Positions 1-5,251 of a stretch of DNA of 5,915 nt are shown here, piece after piece (within the stretch, counting starts at the first letter, position 1; the number at the start of each line of letters is the position of its first letter). The notes under the pieces are model-generated. The model was not told the DNA's origin and ran no database searches. It saw only the letters and a list, made by a program, of their open reading frames with translations. A program made the position numbers and the translations under genes. Origin of the DNA: Chloroflexota bacterium (GTDB lineage Bacteria > Chloroflexota > Anaerolineae > Anaerolineales > Anaerolineaceae); the NCBI GenBank assembly GCA_023406965.1, contig JAEXTI010000378.1, forward strand, positions 1 through 5,915, written 5' to 3'.

Positions 1-2
1 CT

Positions 3-125
3 GTGGTCATCATCGCCAATAATGACGCCGATGAGAACCCCTACACCTTTGCGATCCAGGGCACGGGCACGGTTGCCCCGCCGGTGCGGCTGTTTCTGCC
101 GCTGGTGTTGCAGACGGGGCCATAA
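3..125 (+). CDS. C-terminal end of a secreted Ig-like (choice-of-anchor D / HYDIN-like) repeat protein, partial
   Basis: The frame is open from the left edge to a TAA and gives 40 residues. The first part, with the core NNDADENPYTFAIQGTGT, looks like the last strands of an ASPM-SPD-2-Hydin / choice-of-anchor D beta-sandwich, where 'ND.DE.PY.F.I.GTG' is the usual closing motif. A short Pro-containing linker and a hydrophobic tail (VRLFLPLVLQ) follow. Similar 'LPLVL' tails end many Chloroflexota exoproteins, and here it may be a sorting or anchoring tail. The protein is therefore probably exported and works outside the membrane; its N-terminal domains lie outside the window. It converges on the amidase gene. 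The reading frame is secure from the motif; the sorting role of the tail is inference. Confidence 0.75.
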   Translation: MVIIANNDADENPYTFAIQGTGTVAPPVRLFLPLVLQTGP

Positions 126-142
126 AAACCACACCCCTGATT

Positions 143-164
143 CCTTTCCCGTTTCGGGAGAAGG
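143..164. terminator. Hairpin between convergent genes, possible weak terminator
   Basis: A nine-pair stem with one bulged G encloses a TTT loop (CCTTTCCCG against CGGGAGAAGG). It lies 17 bp after the stop of the rightward gene and about 75 bp after the stop of the leftward amidase gene. Neither strand has a U run directly after the stem; on the minus strand a five-U run comes about 15 nt later. It is not a canonical intrinsic terminator, but its place between convergent genes suggests a role in ending transcription or protecting 3' ends. Confidence 0.3.
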
Positions 165-173
165 GCACTGCTA

Positions 174-199
174 CCAGGTAAATCTGTGTTGTTGCCTGG
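174..199. repeat. Second inverted repeat in the convergent intergenic gap
   Basis: CCAGGTAA (174-181) pairs with TTGCCTGG (192-199): eight pairs including one G:U on the plus-strand RNA, with a 10-nt loop. No U run follows on either strand. It is reported as a structure in the 114-bp gap between convergent genes, possibly part of a two-hairpin 3'-end region. No gene is visible in the gap. Confidence 0.3.
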
Positions 200-239
200 G
201 TGAGGGTCATAAATGCCGCGCCTAACCGATTTTGGCCAC

Positions 240-1199
240 CTACGGCCACATCGCCTCCCGCGCCGGCTCCCCATAACGCGGCCAGAATAGATTCAACGCT
301 GGTCCAGGATCGCTTTTCATGTTCACCAACGAGTGACCAATAACATGATCGATTTCCAGAGGGATCCCCCACCGAGCGCAGATGTCCTCTACCAGCGCCT
401 TCACAGACTCCAGCTGCGTCTCCGGGTAGTCCTCCCAATACCGATACCCAAAGGCCATGTTGTAATCCTCATACAACGGACCGGAAAACGCTTTCGGGTC
501 CAGCGCTCCCTGGTTCACAATCTCTATGCCCACACTTTGCAGGTACGGCTCCAATAGCCGGCCATCCTCACCCTCACAGATCGGGCAAGACTCCAGACAG
601 TAGCTGCGCTGGTTATAGCAGTTCACATGCTTTGCGCCATACGATTCCGGCACCATCTGGTATACCGTCCCATCCCGGTCAACGATGTAATGCGCAGAGG
701 CTTCCTCGGGCATCTGGAACCGGTGGATCGCCCCCGACAATTCTCCGCCCGTATGATGCAGCACAATCGCCTTTGGTTCATTCCCTTCAACAAGATTGCA
801 GGATGGAATCACCACCGCGCCAGGGTAATCCGGCTGCCAGGTAAGCTGGGAAAGCGCTAACGTTCGCTCTGCTTCGCTGAAACCATCGAAGCGCCGGCAC
901 AGGGCCACCAGGCCCACGGCTGGTGTGGCCGTGGGCACTGTCTCGATCGCTTGAGTGCGTGTCAAGGTTGGCTCTGATGTGGGGATTGGTGTTGATACCC
1001 GTGTTGGCGTTGATGTTTGTGGCGTCATTCGCTGTGGTATTGGTGTGGGGGTTAGCGTTGGTACGATTTCGATGCTGACGACCCTCATGAGCTTTCGGGA
1101 CTCGTGATCTATGCCCATTGGCGGAACCAGGAGTGCCATCTGCGTCAGCAGCGCAGACATCAGCGCTATGATCACAAGCGGATACGCCCGAATCGTCAT
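240..1199 (-). CDS. Membrane-anchored N-acetylmuramoyl-L-alanine amidase (Amidase_2/PGRP fold)
   Basis: This 319-residue enzyme is expected to cleave the amide bond between N-acetylmuramic acid and the stem peptide of peptidoglycan outside the membrane. A hydrophobic segment (about 5-27) serves as signal anchor. A Pro/Thr-rich linker (about 45-95) follows, then the catalytic domain (about 140-305). Amidase_2 landmarks are IVLHHTGG (first zinc His at 148), HYIVDRDGTVYQMV (170-183), GIEIVNQG, and GHSLVNMKSDPGP, giving the second zinc His (289), Lys295 and the third ligand Asp297. An insertion at 194-208 carries four cysteines (C194, C201, C205, C208), which is unusual for the family. I chose the ATG 20 bp after the upstream stop; the frame is open 72 codons further up, but only antisense-free overlap with the upstream gene would result and no ribosome site is there. 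An AGAAG lies 15 nt upstream, so ribosome binding is weak and coupling to the upstream gene is likely. Function is well supported; the biological role (wall remodelling, or opening the wall for an apparatus) is inferred. Confidence 0.9.
   Translation of the reverse strand: MTIRAYPLVIIALMSALLTQMALLVPPMGIDHESRKLMRVVSIEIVPTLTPTPIPQRMTPQTSTPTRVSTPIPTSEPTLTRTQAIETVPTATPAVGLVALCRRFDGFSEAERTLALSQLTWQPDYPGAVVIPSCNLVEGNEPKAIVLHHTGGELSGAIHRFQMPEEASAHYIVDRDGTVYQMVPESYGAKHVNCYNQRSYCLESCPICEGEDGRLLEPYLQSVGIEIVNQGALDPKAFSGPLYEDYNMAFGYRYWEDYPETQLESVKALVEDICARWGIPLEIDHVIGHSLVNMKSDPGPALNLFWPRYGEPAREAMWP
915..1067 (-). repeat. Low-complexity Pro/Thr linker coding repeat in the amidase gene
   Basis: Degenerate short units coding for PT, TP and ST dipeptides span residues about 45-95 between membrane anchor and catalytic domain (for example PTLTPTPIPQ and TPTRVSTPIP). 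Such linkers are typical of Chloroflexota surface enzymes and hold the domain away from the membrane. The repetitive DNA is probably prone to length change. Confidence 0.5.
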
Positions 1200-1219
1200 C
1201 ACAAGAAATTTCAACTTCT

Positions 1220-2623
1220 CTATTGCCCTGCTGGTTCGATCAACCGGACAGAAATCATCGATACCGATAATGCCCCGCTTCCGGTCAGCAGCCGACCCGT
1301 CGATACAGGCGTTCCCGCTGTTTGCACCCGCACGTTCAACGCATACTGGCCCGGGTCGTGGAATTGGATCTTGGGGACCAGCGCATTCGCGAAACACGTC
1401 CCGTCCCCACTGCACCCGGTATTGGCCGGCTTCAGGCCGGGAATCAGGTTGTAACTCCCCTGGTATACCTCAGCGCCGTAGTAATATGCGCCCAGATCAT
1501 GCACAATCCAGGCCCGGCTTGCTTCGGTCAGAGTCGCGGTGGCCGACACCGAAGTCGCGGGCTCCGGATATACATCCACATGGTGTTCGCATTCAAACCG
1601 TACCAGCTGCAGCGACCGCTCCCAATACCCGTTGTAAGCCGGCAGAGACGAGTCCGTCTTGCAGTTCAGGGTCCCCGTGTACCCTCCGTCTGGTACCTGG
1701 CACTCTTCCAACTCTTCCCATACAGGAATCGGGATGTAGTATTCGTGAATGGCCGGCGGGATGGTGACAGCCAACTGCACATCCGCGCCGCGCTTTTCCG
1801 GATCTTGCCCCACAACCAGCGGGCTCGGGGGAGCCACCGGGTAAATCTGGATCACCGGCGCCCCAATGGTCACAGTCGCCCCAGGACAGGTGGGCGGAGT
1901 CGGGCTGGAACCAGGATCCCCGGTTGGATCCGCGCAGGCAGTCGGGACGATCAGGCACAAATCCGCCGGACAGCCCGTCGGCGCGCTGGCGCACGTTCCC
2001 TGCACGTACAGCAGGAAGGTTGTGGCAAACATCTGGTCTTCGACACTACCTCTGAGAAGCTCGTAAAGCAAATTGAAAGCATCCCCCATAAAAGCCAGTG
2101 ACCAGAAATCCTCCTCGCCGCTGATCAGCGCGTCGACAAATTGGCCTGGATCCACATAACCATACTCGCCAATCCTGTTCAAGATGTTCTGGCCGGATAC
2201 GGTGCCGTCCAGGATCCGCAGCAGCAGGGCGCTGGCCAGCACCGCCGTCCCGGCTCCGTTTCCAACGGCGCCATACGCTTCGGTCAACCCCGACTCGCCG
2301 GCGTTCAGTGCCATCAGGAACAACGTGCTCGCAGAAGGCACGATTACCACATCCCCCGCGGCGGTCACATACTGGTGATAGGTCGGGTAGAAGCCCAACG
2401 CATCCGTGACCCCATTGGATGGCCACCAATCCGGCGGAGGATTCAACTCGACTTCGCCCATATCCACCACGCTCGGCAGCAGGTTCCCATTTTCGTCAAA
2501 AACGTTCGCCCAGGGATTGCCTGGGGTGGACTCCTGCGCCCAAACCGGCGCCACCGACGTGGCTGCCTGGCTCAAGATCAGGATGATCATAAGTAAATAC
2601 CGGGGCATTTGTTTCACTTGCAT
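1220..2623 (-). CDS. Secreted Cys-rich protein of unknown function, 467 aa
   Basis: I do not recognise a family. Residues 1-29 form a clear signal peptide: basic start, hydrophobic core LLMIILILS, then VWA before QE as likely cleavage site. The mature N-terminal half (30-210) is acidic and mixed, with small-residue hydrophobic stretches (about 116-140 and 196-208). A Cys/Pro-rich hinge (211-246: C211, C218, C223, C230, C246) follows. The C-terminal part (250-467) is rich in beta-type sequence, aromatic residues and five more cysteines (308, 321, 345, 404, 410). The ten cysteines are even in number and suit disulfides outside the membrane. The ATG has a good AAAGGA ribosome site six bases upstream. 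Its start is 27 bp after the 193-aa membrane protein gene and its stop is 20 bp before the amidase start, so it is probably cotranscribed with both. A role as a structural or surface component alongside the amidase is inference. Confidence 0.8.
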   Translation of the reverse strand: MQVKQMPRYLLMIILILSQAATSVAPVWAQESTPGNPWANVFDENGNLLPSVVDMGEVELNPPPDWWPSNGVTDALGFYPTYHQYVTAAGDVVIVPSASTLFLMALNAGESGLTEAYGAVGNGAGTAVLASALLLRILDGTVSGQNILNRIGEYGYVDPGQFVDALISGEEDFWSLAFMGDAFNLLYELLRGSVEDQMFATTFLLYVQGTCASAPTGCPADLCLIVPTACADPTGDPGSSPTPPTCPGATVTIGAPVIQIYPVAPPSPLVVGQDPEKRGADVQLAVTIPPAIHEYYIPIPVWEELEECQVPDGGYTGTLNCKTDSSLPAYNGYWERSLQLVRFECEHHVDVYPEPATSVSATATLTEASRAWIVHDLGAYYYGAEVYQGSYNLIPGLKPANTGCSGDGTCFANALVPKIQFHDPGQYALNVRVQTAGTPVSTGRLLTGSGALSVSMISVRLIEPAGQ

Positions 2624-2629
2624 TATTCG

Positions 2630-2635
2630 TCCTTT
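2630..2635 (-). promoter_or_regulatory. Shine-Dalgarno (AAAGGA) for the 467-aa gene
   Basis: AAAGGA lies six bases before the ATG and fixes this start. It is inside the 27-bp gap after the upstream stop codon, which fits translation from a polycistronic message. Confidence 0.6.
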
Positions 2636-2650
2636 CTCTGATCAACAAAT

Positions 2651-3232
2651 CTACGGGACCGGGGCGGCAGGGGTCAGCAGTTGCCACAAATCTTCCGAAG
2701 GGAAGGTCGGCAGCACCGACACAAATGTCCAACGACCGTCCTGCCCTTGCTCGACAATGGCCGGCGTGATATCCGTTTTTTCAGCCCCCCAGCCGAGAGT
2801 GGTGTACTCTACCGCCCAGACTTGAGTCGTCTTTCCATTCTCATTGGATTCGCTCACCATCTTGCGCGCCGTAGCCTCGCAGGTCTGGTCTGCCCGGTAC
2901 TTCTCCAGGTTGCTCCGAATGCCATCTGCGTACATGTTTTTGGCGATCTCGCAGCCTTCTGCTGTACTGGCTGCGCAAACCTGCGCCAACCAGGCATCGG
3001 TTCCAGCTCCGAAATCCACCGTCAGCAGAGTCTCCACGCCTGCTTCAGCCACGGAGGCCGCAGGTGTCTGCATCGAGTCAGCCGCCATCGGTCGACCGGC
3101 AACCATGTTGACGAGCCAACCGGCTGCCCCGCTCACGATGAAGATCGCAACCGCGGCAAATAATACAACAATGGCGAATATCTGTTTCGTGGCAGCTCCT
3201 GCAAACCGGTTTTGTATGTGCTGGTTCCTCAT
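2651..3232 (-). CDS. Single-span membrane protein with extracytoplasmic domain, 193 aa, unknown function
   Basis: I do not recognise this protein. Residues 1-16 are short, polar and basic. One membrane helix spans about 17-45 (IFAIVVLFAAVAIFIVSGAAG). The remaining roughly 145 residues should face outside. They include an Ala/Thr-rich linker (50-68), a helical part with two cysteines (C86, C94), and a region from 118 to 175 with alternating strands ending GRWTFVSVLP. This layout resembles small NTF2-like extracytoplasmic domains such as those of VirB8/TcpC-type conjugation proteins, but that is only a fold-level impression. The ATG is chosen because AAGGAG lies nine bases upstream; a GTG eight codons earlier would place that site inside the gene. 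It is the first gene after the insertion element and starts a tight run of three genes. Its expression probably depends on the leader promoter and hairpin just upstream. Confidence 0.8.
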   Translation of the reverse strand: MRNQHIQNRFAGAATKQIFAIVVLFAAVAIFIVSGAAGWLVNMVAGRPMAADSMQTPAASVAEAGVETLLTVDFGAGTDAWLAQVCAASTAEGCEIAKNMYADGIRSNLEKYRADQTCEATARKMVSESNENGKTTQVWAVEYTTLGWGAEKTDITPAIVEQGQDGRWTFVSVLPTFPSEDLWQLLTPAAPVP

Positions 3233-3241
3233 CTTTTGCGA

Positions 3242-3247
3242 CTCCTT
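3242..3247 (-). promoter_or_regulatory. Shine-Dalgarno (AAGGAG) deciding the start of the 193-aa gene
   Basis: A perfect AAGGAG sits nine bases before the ATG at 3232. It decides against the in-frame GTG at 3256, which would overlap it. It lies 22 nt after the end of the U tract of the leader stem-loop, so termination or readthrough there would control access to it. Confidence 0.65.
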
Positions 3248-3268
3248 GCCGTTCACGGCGTTTTAAAC

Positions 3269-3325
3269 AAAAAAGGCCGAACAATCGCCGCGCTTTTGTT
3301 CTTACGCAGACTCGACTGTTCGACC
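3269..3325 (-). terminator. Intrinsic terminator-like stem-loop in the leader of the three-gene run (candidate attenuator)
   Basis: On the minus-strand RNA, 3325-3313 pairs with 3287-3275 in a 13-bp stem. Both non-Watson-Crick pairs are G:U only on this strand. Above a three-base bulge, an inner stem (CUGCG with CGCGG, 3305-3309 and 3288-3292) continues to a short A-rich loop. Six U residues (3274-3269) follow directly. This is a strong rho-independent terminator shape. It lies between the candidate promoter and the Shine-Dalgarno of the 193-aa gene, so it either attenuates that operon or ends a short leader RNA. It could also stop readthrough from the insertion element. A six-base alternative pairing of the 3' arm (3282-3287) with 3325-3330 is possible and would disrupt the stem. 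Confidence 0.6.
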
Positions 3326-3394
3326 GATTGGATGCCCACCGGAAATACATACCCCGGCGGCAGAATTATTTGGTTCTTTTCAGATGTCTATTTA

Positions 3395-3426
3395 ATTATA
3401 GCATGCAGCCTGTTCGCTTTAGACAA
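3395..3426 (-). promoter_or_regulatory. Candidate extended -10 promoter for the leader and three-gene run
   Basis: The minus strand reads TGCTATAAT, a perfect TATAAT with the extended TGn element (3403-3395). A TTGTCT matching the -35 consensus at four of six lies 20 bp upstream, longer than ideal, but extended -10 promoters tolerate weak -35 contacts. Transcription would start near 3388, giving a leader of about 155 nt before the 193-aa gene. It lies between the insertion element and the genes it would serve, so it can restore their transcription if the element is polar. Confidence 0.5.
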
Positions 3427-3546
3427 GGGTCGTCAGGAAGTGAGAACTATGGGAAACCAGCTATTTGGAAGAGCCGGAAACTCCGCCCGTTGGTGACAAA
3501 CCCTGGATATGCAGAGAGTGCTACCCGCACCCAATCGTGACGTTCT
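3427..3546. other. Intergenic stretch flanking the right end of the insertion element; no gene seen
   Basis: This stretch is part of the roughly 340-bp region between tnpB and the 193-aa gene. I see no convincing coding frame, tRNA or repeat in it. The true right end of the insertion element probably falls within its first tens of bases next to the terminal hairpin. The exact cut site cannot be read because this family makes no target duplication and has no terminal inverted repeats. Confidence 0.4.
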
Positions 3547-3566
3547 CTATCGGCTAAAGCCGACAG
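3547..3566 (-). repeat. Right-end subterminal hairpin of the insertion element
   Basis: On the tnpA-coding strand CTGTCGGC, TTTA, GCCGATAG form an eight-pair stem with one G:T pair and a four-base loop. It starts five bases after the tnpB stop codon. In this family TnpA recognises such subterminal hairpins in single-stranded DNA, and the same structure usually forms the last stem of the TnpB guide RNA scaffold. Confidence 0.65.
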
Positions 3567-3680
3567 CTTCTCAGGCGACGCACGGTGTACCCACCCACGT
3601 TACCGCCTGACCGCTCCGTCCGAGCGGGAAAGGAAGGGCCAAAGACAGAATATTCCGGGCCGCGTTCACGTCCCGGTCGA
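3547..3680 (-). ncRNA. Candidate omega RNA (reRNA) for TnpB, scaffold part; limits approximate
   Basis: Known omega RNAs overlap the 3' end of tnpB and run through the right end, and the flanking DNA beyond it acts as guide. Three successive minus-strand stems fit here: CCGCTC/GAGCGG with a five-base loop (3611-3627), a seven-base closing pair TCAGGCG/CGCCTGA (3571-3577 with 3604-3610) around the tnpB stop, and the terminal hairpin (3547-3566). The 5' limit is a guess; the guide would lie below about 3546. Structure is seen; function is inferred from the family. Confidence 0.35.
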
Positions 3681-4740
3681 GGATCAAACCGCAATCAGGA
3701 CAGTTATGAGTACGAACAGACAAATCTTTTGGAACAATCGAACCGCACCGGCTGCACGCCTGGGTTGTATTGGACGGGTTCACGGCAATGACCTGGACAC
3801 CAGCTTCTTCCGCTTTGTATTCAAGGTATTGCCGAAACAGTCCAAACCCGGTGTCGTAGGAAGCGCGGGAAAGATGTCTGTTACGGTTCATAAAGGCGAG
3901 GGAGAGGTCCTCGATCGCAATCAGGTCAAATTGCCTGACGATGGAATTGGCAGTTTTGTGAAGGAAGTCGCTGCGCTGATTGGATATCAATTCATGAAGC
4001 GCAGCGATTTGGACGTAAGTTTTCCGCAGGCGGGAACTACCCCTGACCTGACGAGCTGCATGACGCTGAAGTCGGCGAAGTTTGGCAAGATTTGCTCGCA
4101 AAGGGCGGGGATTGTCAATCAATACACCGGTGGAAAGGGCAGCCAGGGATTTCAATCCCACATCAATTCCAATCATCTGTTTTATGGGGACGCGCATCTT
4201 GACAGGATCGGGCAACTCTATCATCAGGCAGGCGAACCAGCGCTGATTGACCTGCTTGACAATCACATGCTTAATCTTCGCCTGGACGGGAATCGCTCGG
4301 TGATAGCACATTCGCATCTCACCGACATTTTGGATATAGAAGCTCATCCGTCCATTATTGTTCTGCCGCAGCTTGCATCCGTCGCCATACGTATATTCGA
4401 TGCTTTTGAAACGGCTGCGGCCCTTGAACCGGGGAAAGCCGGGGGTGTCTCCGGCCTTGACTCGGCGGAAGAAAGAGGCAAAGGCTTTATCGAGGCGACG
4501 AAGCGTTTGTTGGAGACTGGAAGCATTGACTCGTCCAAGTGTATCAGGGTTCTCGCGGCGCAAGTCTCGAAAATGCGTCCACTGCGCCCCGTAGCCAATC
4601 CCCTTGCCCGATTCCTGATAGGTGGCAATTCGCTGCTCAAGAGCGGCATTATATACCAGCCTGGATTGCCAAAGCAAAAAATCCAGATGTTTCAACTGCT
4701 CAGTGTCTGGGCGAAGGAGGTATTTGTAAGTACGGAGCAT
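3571..4740 (-). CDS. tnpB: TnpB, RuvC-like RNA-guided DNA endonuclease of an IS200/IS605 element
   Basis: The protein has 389 residues, close to the usual 370-410. TnpB is guided by an omega RNA from the element's right end to cut the empty donor site, helping the element persist; it is related to the ancestor of Cas12. The N-terminal OrfB helix-turn-helix region (MLRTYKYLLRPDTEQ, about 1-45) precedes the central fold. RuvC-I is GIDVGLKSLA with Asp193, RuvC-II is IAIEDLSL with Glu277, and the zinc ribbon is CSRCG...CPDCG (C329, C332, C347, C350). RuvC-III is DRDVNAARN (Asp355/Asp357). All catalytic and zinc residues are present, so it should be active. The ATG lies three bases after the tnpA stop with no clear ribosome site, which suggests translational coupling. 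Family and residues are certain; activity and target are inferred. Confidence 0.95.
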   Translation of the reverse strand: MLRTYKYLLRPDTEQLKHLDFLLWQSRLVYNAALEQRIATYQESGKGIGYGAQWTHFRDLRRENPDTLGRVNASSLQQTLRRLDKAFASFFRRVKAGDTPGFPRFKGRSRFKSIEYTYGDGCKLRQNNNGRMSFYIQNVGEMRMCYHRAIPVQAKIKHVIVKQVNQRWFACLMIELPDPVKMRVPIKQMIGIDVGLKSLAALSTGVLIDNPRPLRANLAKLRRLQRHAARQVRGSSRLRKTYVQIAALHELISNQRSDFLHKTANSIVRQFDLIAIEDLSLAFMNRNRHLSRASYDTGFGLFRQYLEYKAEEAGVQVIAVNPSNTTQACSRCGSIVPKDLSVRTHNCPDCGLILDRDVNAARNILSLALPFPLGRSGQAVTWVGTPCVA

Positions 4741-4743
4741 AAT

Positions 4744-5145
4744 CTAACTCGACTTTTGCATTTCAATGTACCGCTTGACGGTTTCTTCGGAAACGTGGCC
4801 TATCGAGCCGATGTAGTAACTCCTGCTCCACAAGCTCGGCAGTCTGGAGCGAAGTTGTGGGAACTTCTGACGCAACAAACGAGAGGTGTAGCCTTTGAAC
4901 TGGTTGGCAAGGCGTTGCGGTGCTTCGGTTGGGTCGCTTTCGATAAACAGATGAACGTGGTCTGGCATGATTTCGAGTGCCTCAATCGTAACGTCCAACT
5001 CCTGGGCCTTTTGGTACAGCAGGGAGCGCAATTCTTCCGCAATCTCCCCTGTCAGAACTTTGCGGCGATACTTTGGACACCAAACCAGGTGATATTTCAG
5101 GGAGAAAACGCTTCCTGCATTGCGCCGATACCGTGTGTCGCTCAT
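4744..5145 (-). CDS. tnpA: TnpA, Y1 (HUH) transposase of the IS200/IS605 family
   Basis: The protein has 133 residues, typical of the family (about 130-155). It cuts and rejoins single-stranded element ends through a covalent phosphotyrosine bond and acts as a dimer. The HUH motif is PDHVHLF (H63, H65). The catalytic tyrosine is Tyr126 in ETVKRYIEMQ, matching the conserved 'YI..Q' motif. The N-terminal SLKYHLVWCPKYRRKVL is also diagnostic. No ribosome site precedes the ATG; instead a near-consensus promoter ends seven bases before it, so the message is probably leaderless. It is followed by tnpB in the same orientation with a 3-bp gap. No key residue is missing, so it should be functional. 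Confidence 0.95.
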   Translation of the reverse strand: MSDTRYRRNAGSVFSLKYHLVWCPKYRRKVLTGEIAEELRSLLYQKAQELDVTIEALEIMPDHVHLFIESDPTEAPQRLANQFKGYTSRLLRQKFPQLRSRLPSLWSRSYYIGSIGHVSEETVKRYIEMQKSS

Positions 5146-5151
5146 AGGGCA

Positions 5152-5180
5152 AGTGTATCGCAGTATTCGTTATCTGTCAA
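5152..5180 (-). promoter_or_regulatory. Sigma70-type promoter of tnpA, positioned for a leaderless mRNA
   Basis: The minus strand has a perfect TTGACA (5180-5175), a 17-bp spacer, and TACACT (5157-5152; four of six matches to TATAAT). Six bases separate the -10 from the A of the tnpA ATG, so transcription should start at or within a base or two of that A. It lies inside the element between the left-end hairpin and the gene, so the element brings its own promoter. Confidence 0.6.
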
Positions 5181-5204
5181 CTATCTAACTAAAGAGAAGA
5201 GGGA

Positions 5205-5246
5205 GCGGGCTTCCTCTGCCGTCTAAAGGCGGCGGTTCCCGCCCGC
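5205..5246 (-). repeat. Left-end subterminal structure of the insertion element (nested hairpin)
   Basis: An outer six-base stem (GCGGGC 5205-5210 with GCCCGC 5241-5246) encloses an inner stem (GCCGTC 5218-5223 with GGCGGC 5228-5233, one imperfect pair) with a TAAA loop. The loop matches that of the right-end hairpin. This is the expected recognition structure for TnpA at the left end. The true left end is probably a few bases outside, next to or within the stop codon of the 198-aa gene. Confidence 0.6.
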
Positions 5247-5251
5247 AATTA

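Larger units (their letters stand above)
3547..5246 (-). mobile_element. IS200/IS605-family insertion sequence (tnpA + tnpB, same orientation)
   Basis: The element runs leftward: left end hairpin, tnpA, tnpB, right end hairpin, about 1.7 kb, a normal size for two-gene members. Limits given are the outermost hairpin bases; true ends are probably within about 10-20 bp outside them. There are no inverted terminal repeats, as expected for the single-strand 'peel-and-paste' mechanism of Y1 transposases. Both end hairpins carry a TAAA loop (TTTA on the tnpA-coding strand). Both genes look intact, so the copy may still be active. It sits in the gap between the 198-aa and 193-aa membrane protein genes without breaking either visibly. 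Confidence 0.85.

Noticed and set aside
143..199. The two intergenic hairpins as canonical rho-independent terminators
   Set aside because: Neither has a U run directly after the stem on either strand, so they are listed only as weak or possible terminator structures.
1200..1415. A 72-codon N-terminal extension of the amidase
   Set aside because: It would overlap the end of the 467-aa gene in another frame and place polar, unrelated sequence before the membrane anchor. The ATG at 1199, right after that gene's stop, gives a normal signal anchor.
1111..1767. A 218-codon plus-strand frame
   Set aside because: It is antisense to the 467-aa and amidase genes and its composition (Arg, Ser, Pro) is that of a shadow frame.
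3233..3256. An upstream GTG start for the 193-aa membrane protein
   Set aside because: The AAGGAG at 3242-3247 would be inside the gene and serves the ATG at 3232 instead. The GTG has no ribosome site of its own.
3078..3350. A 90-codon minus-strand frame through the leader and start of the 193-aa gene
   Set aside because: It is Arg/Cys-rich, has no ribosome site, and crosses the stem-loop and the true gene start in a different frame. It looks like a shadow, although a leader peptide cannot be fully excluded.
3550..3570. A seven-codon continuation of tnpB after its TGA (EAVGFSR, then TAG)
   Set aside because: It could hint at an ancestral longer C-terminus, but the zinc ribbon and RuvC-III are complete before the TGA, and these bases are explained by the right-end hairpin.
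3706..5226. A 506-codon open frame on the plus strand, the longest in the window
   Set aside because: It lies antisense to tnpB and tnpA, whose catalytic motifs are unmistakable. The translated sequence has no domain character and is a shadow of their codon use.
3547..5246. A CRISPR-Cas12 interpretation of the RuvC/zinc-ribbon protein
   Set aside because: There is no repeat array, the protein is of TnpB length, and it is paired with a Y1 transposase and element-end hairpins.
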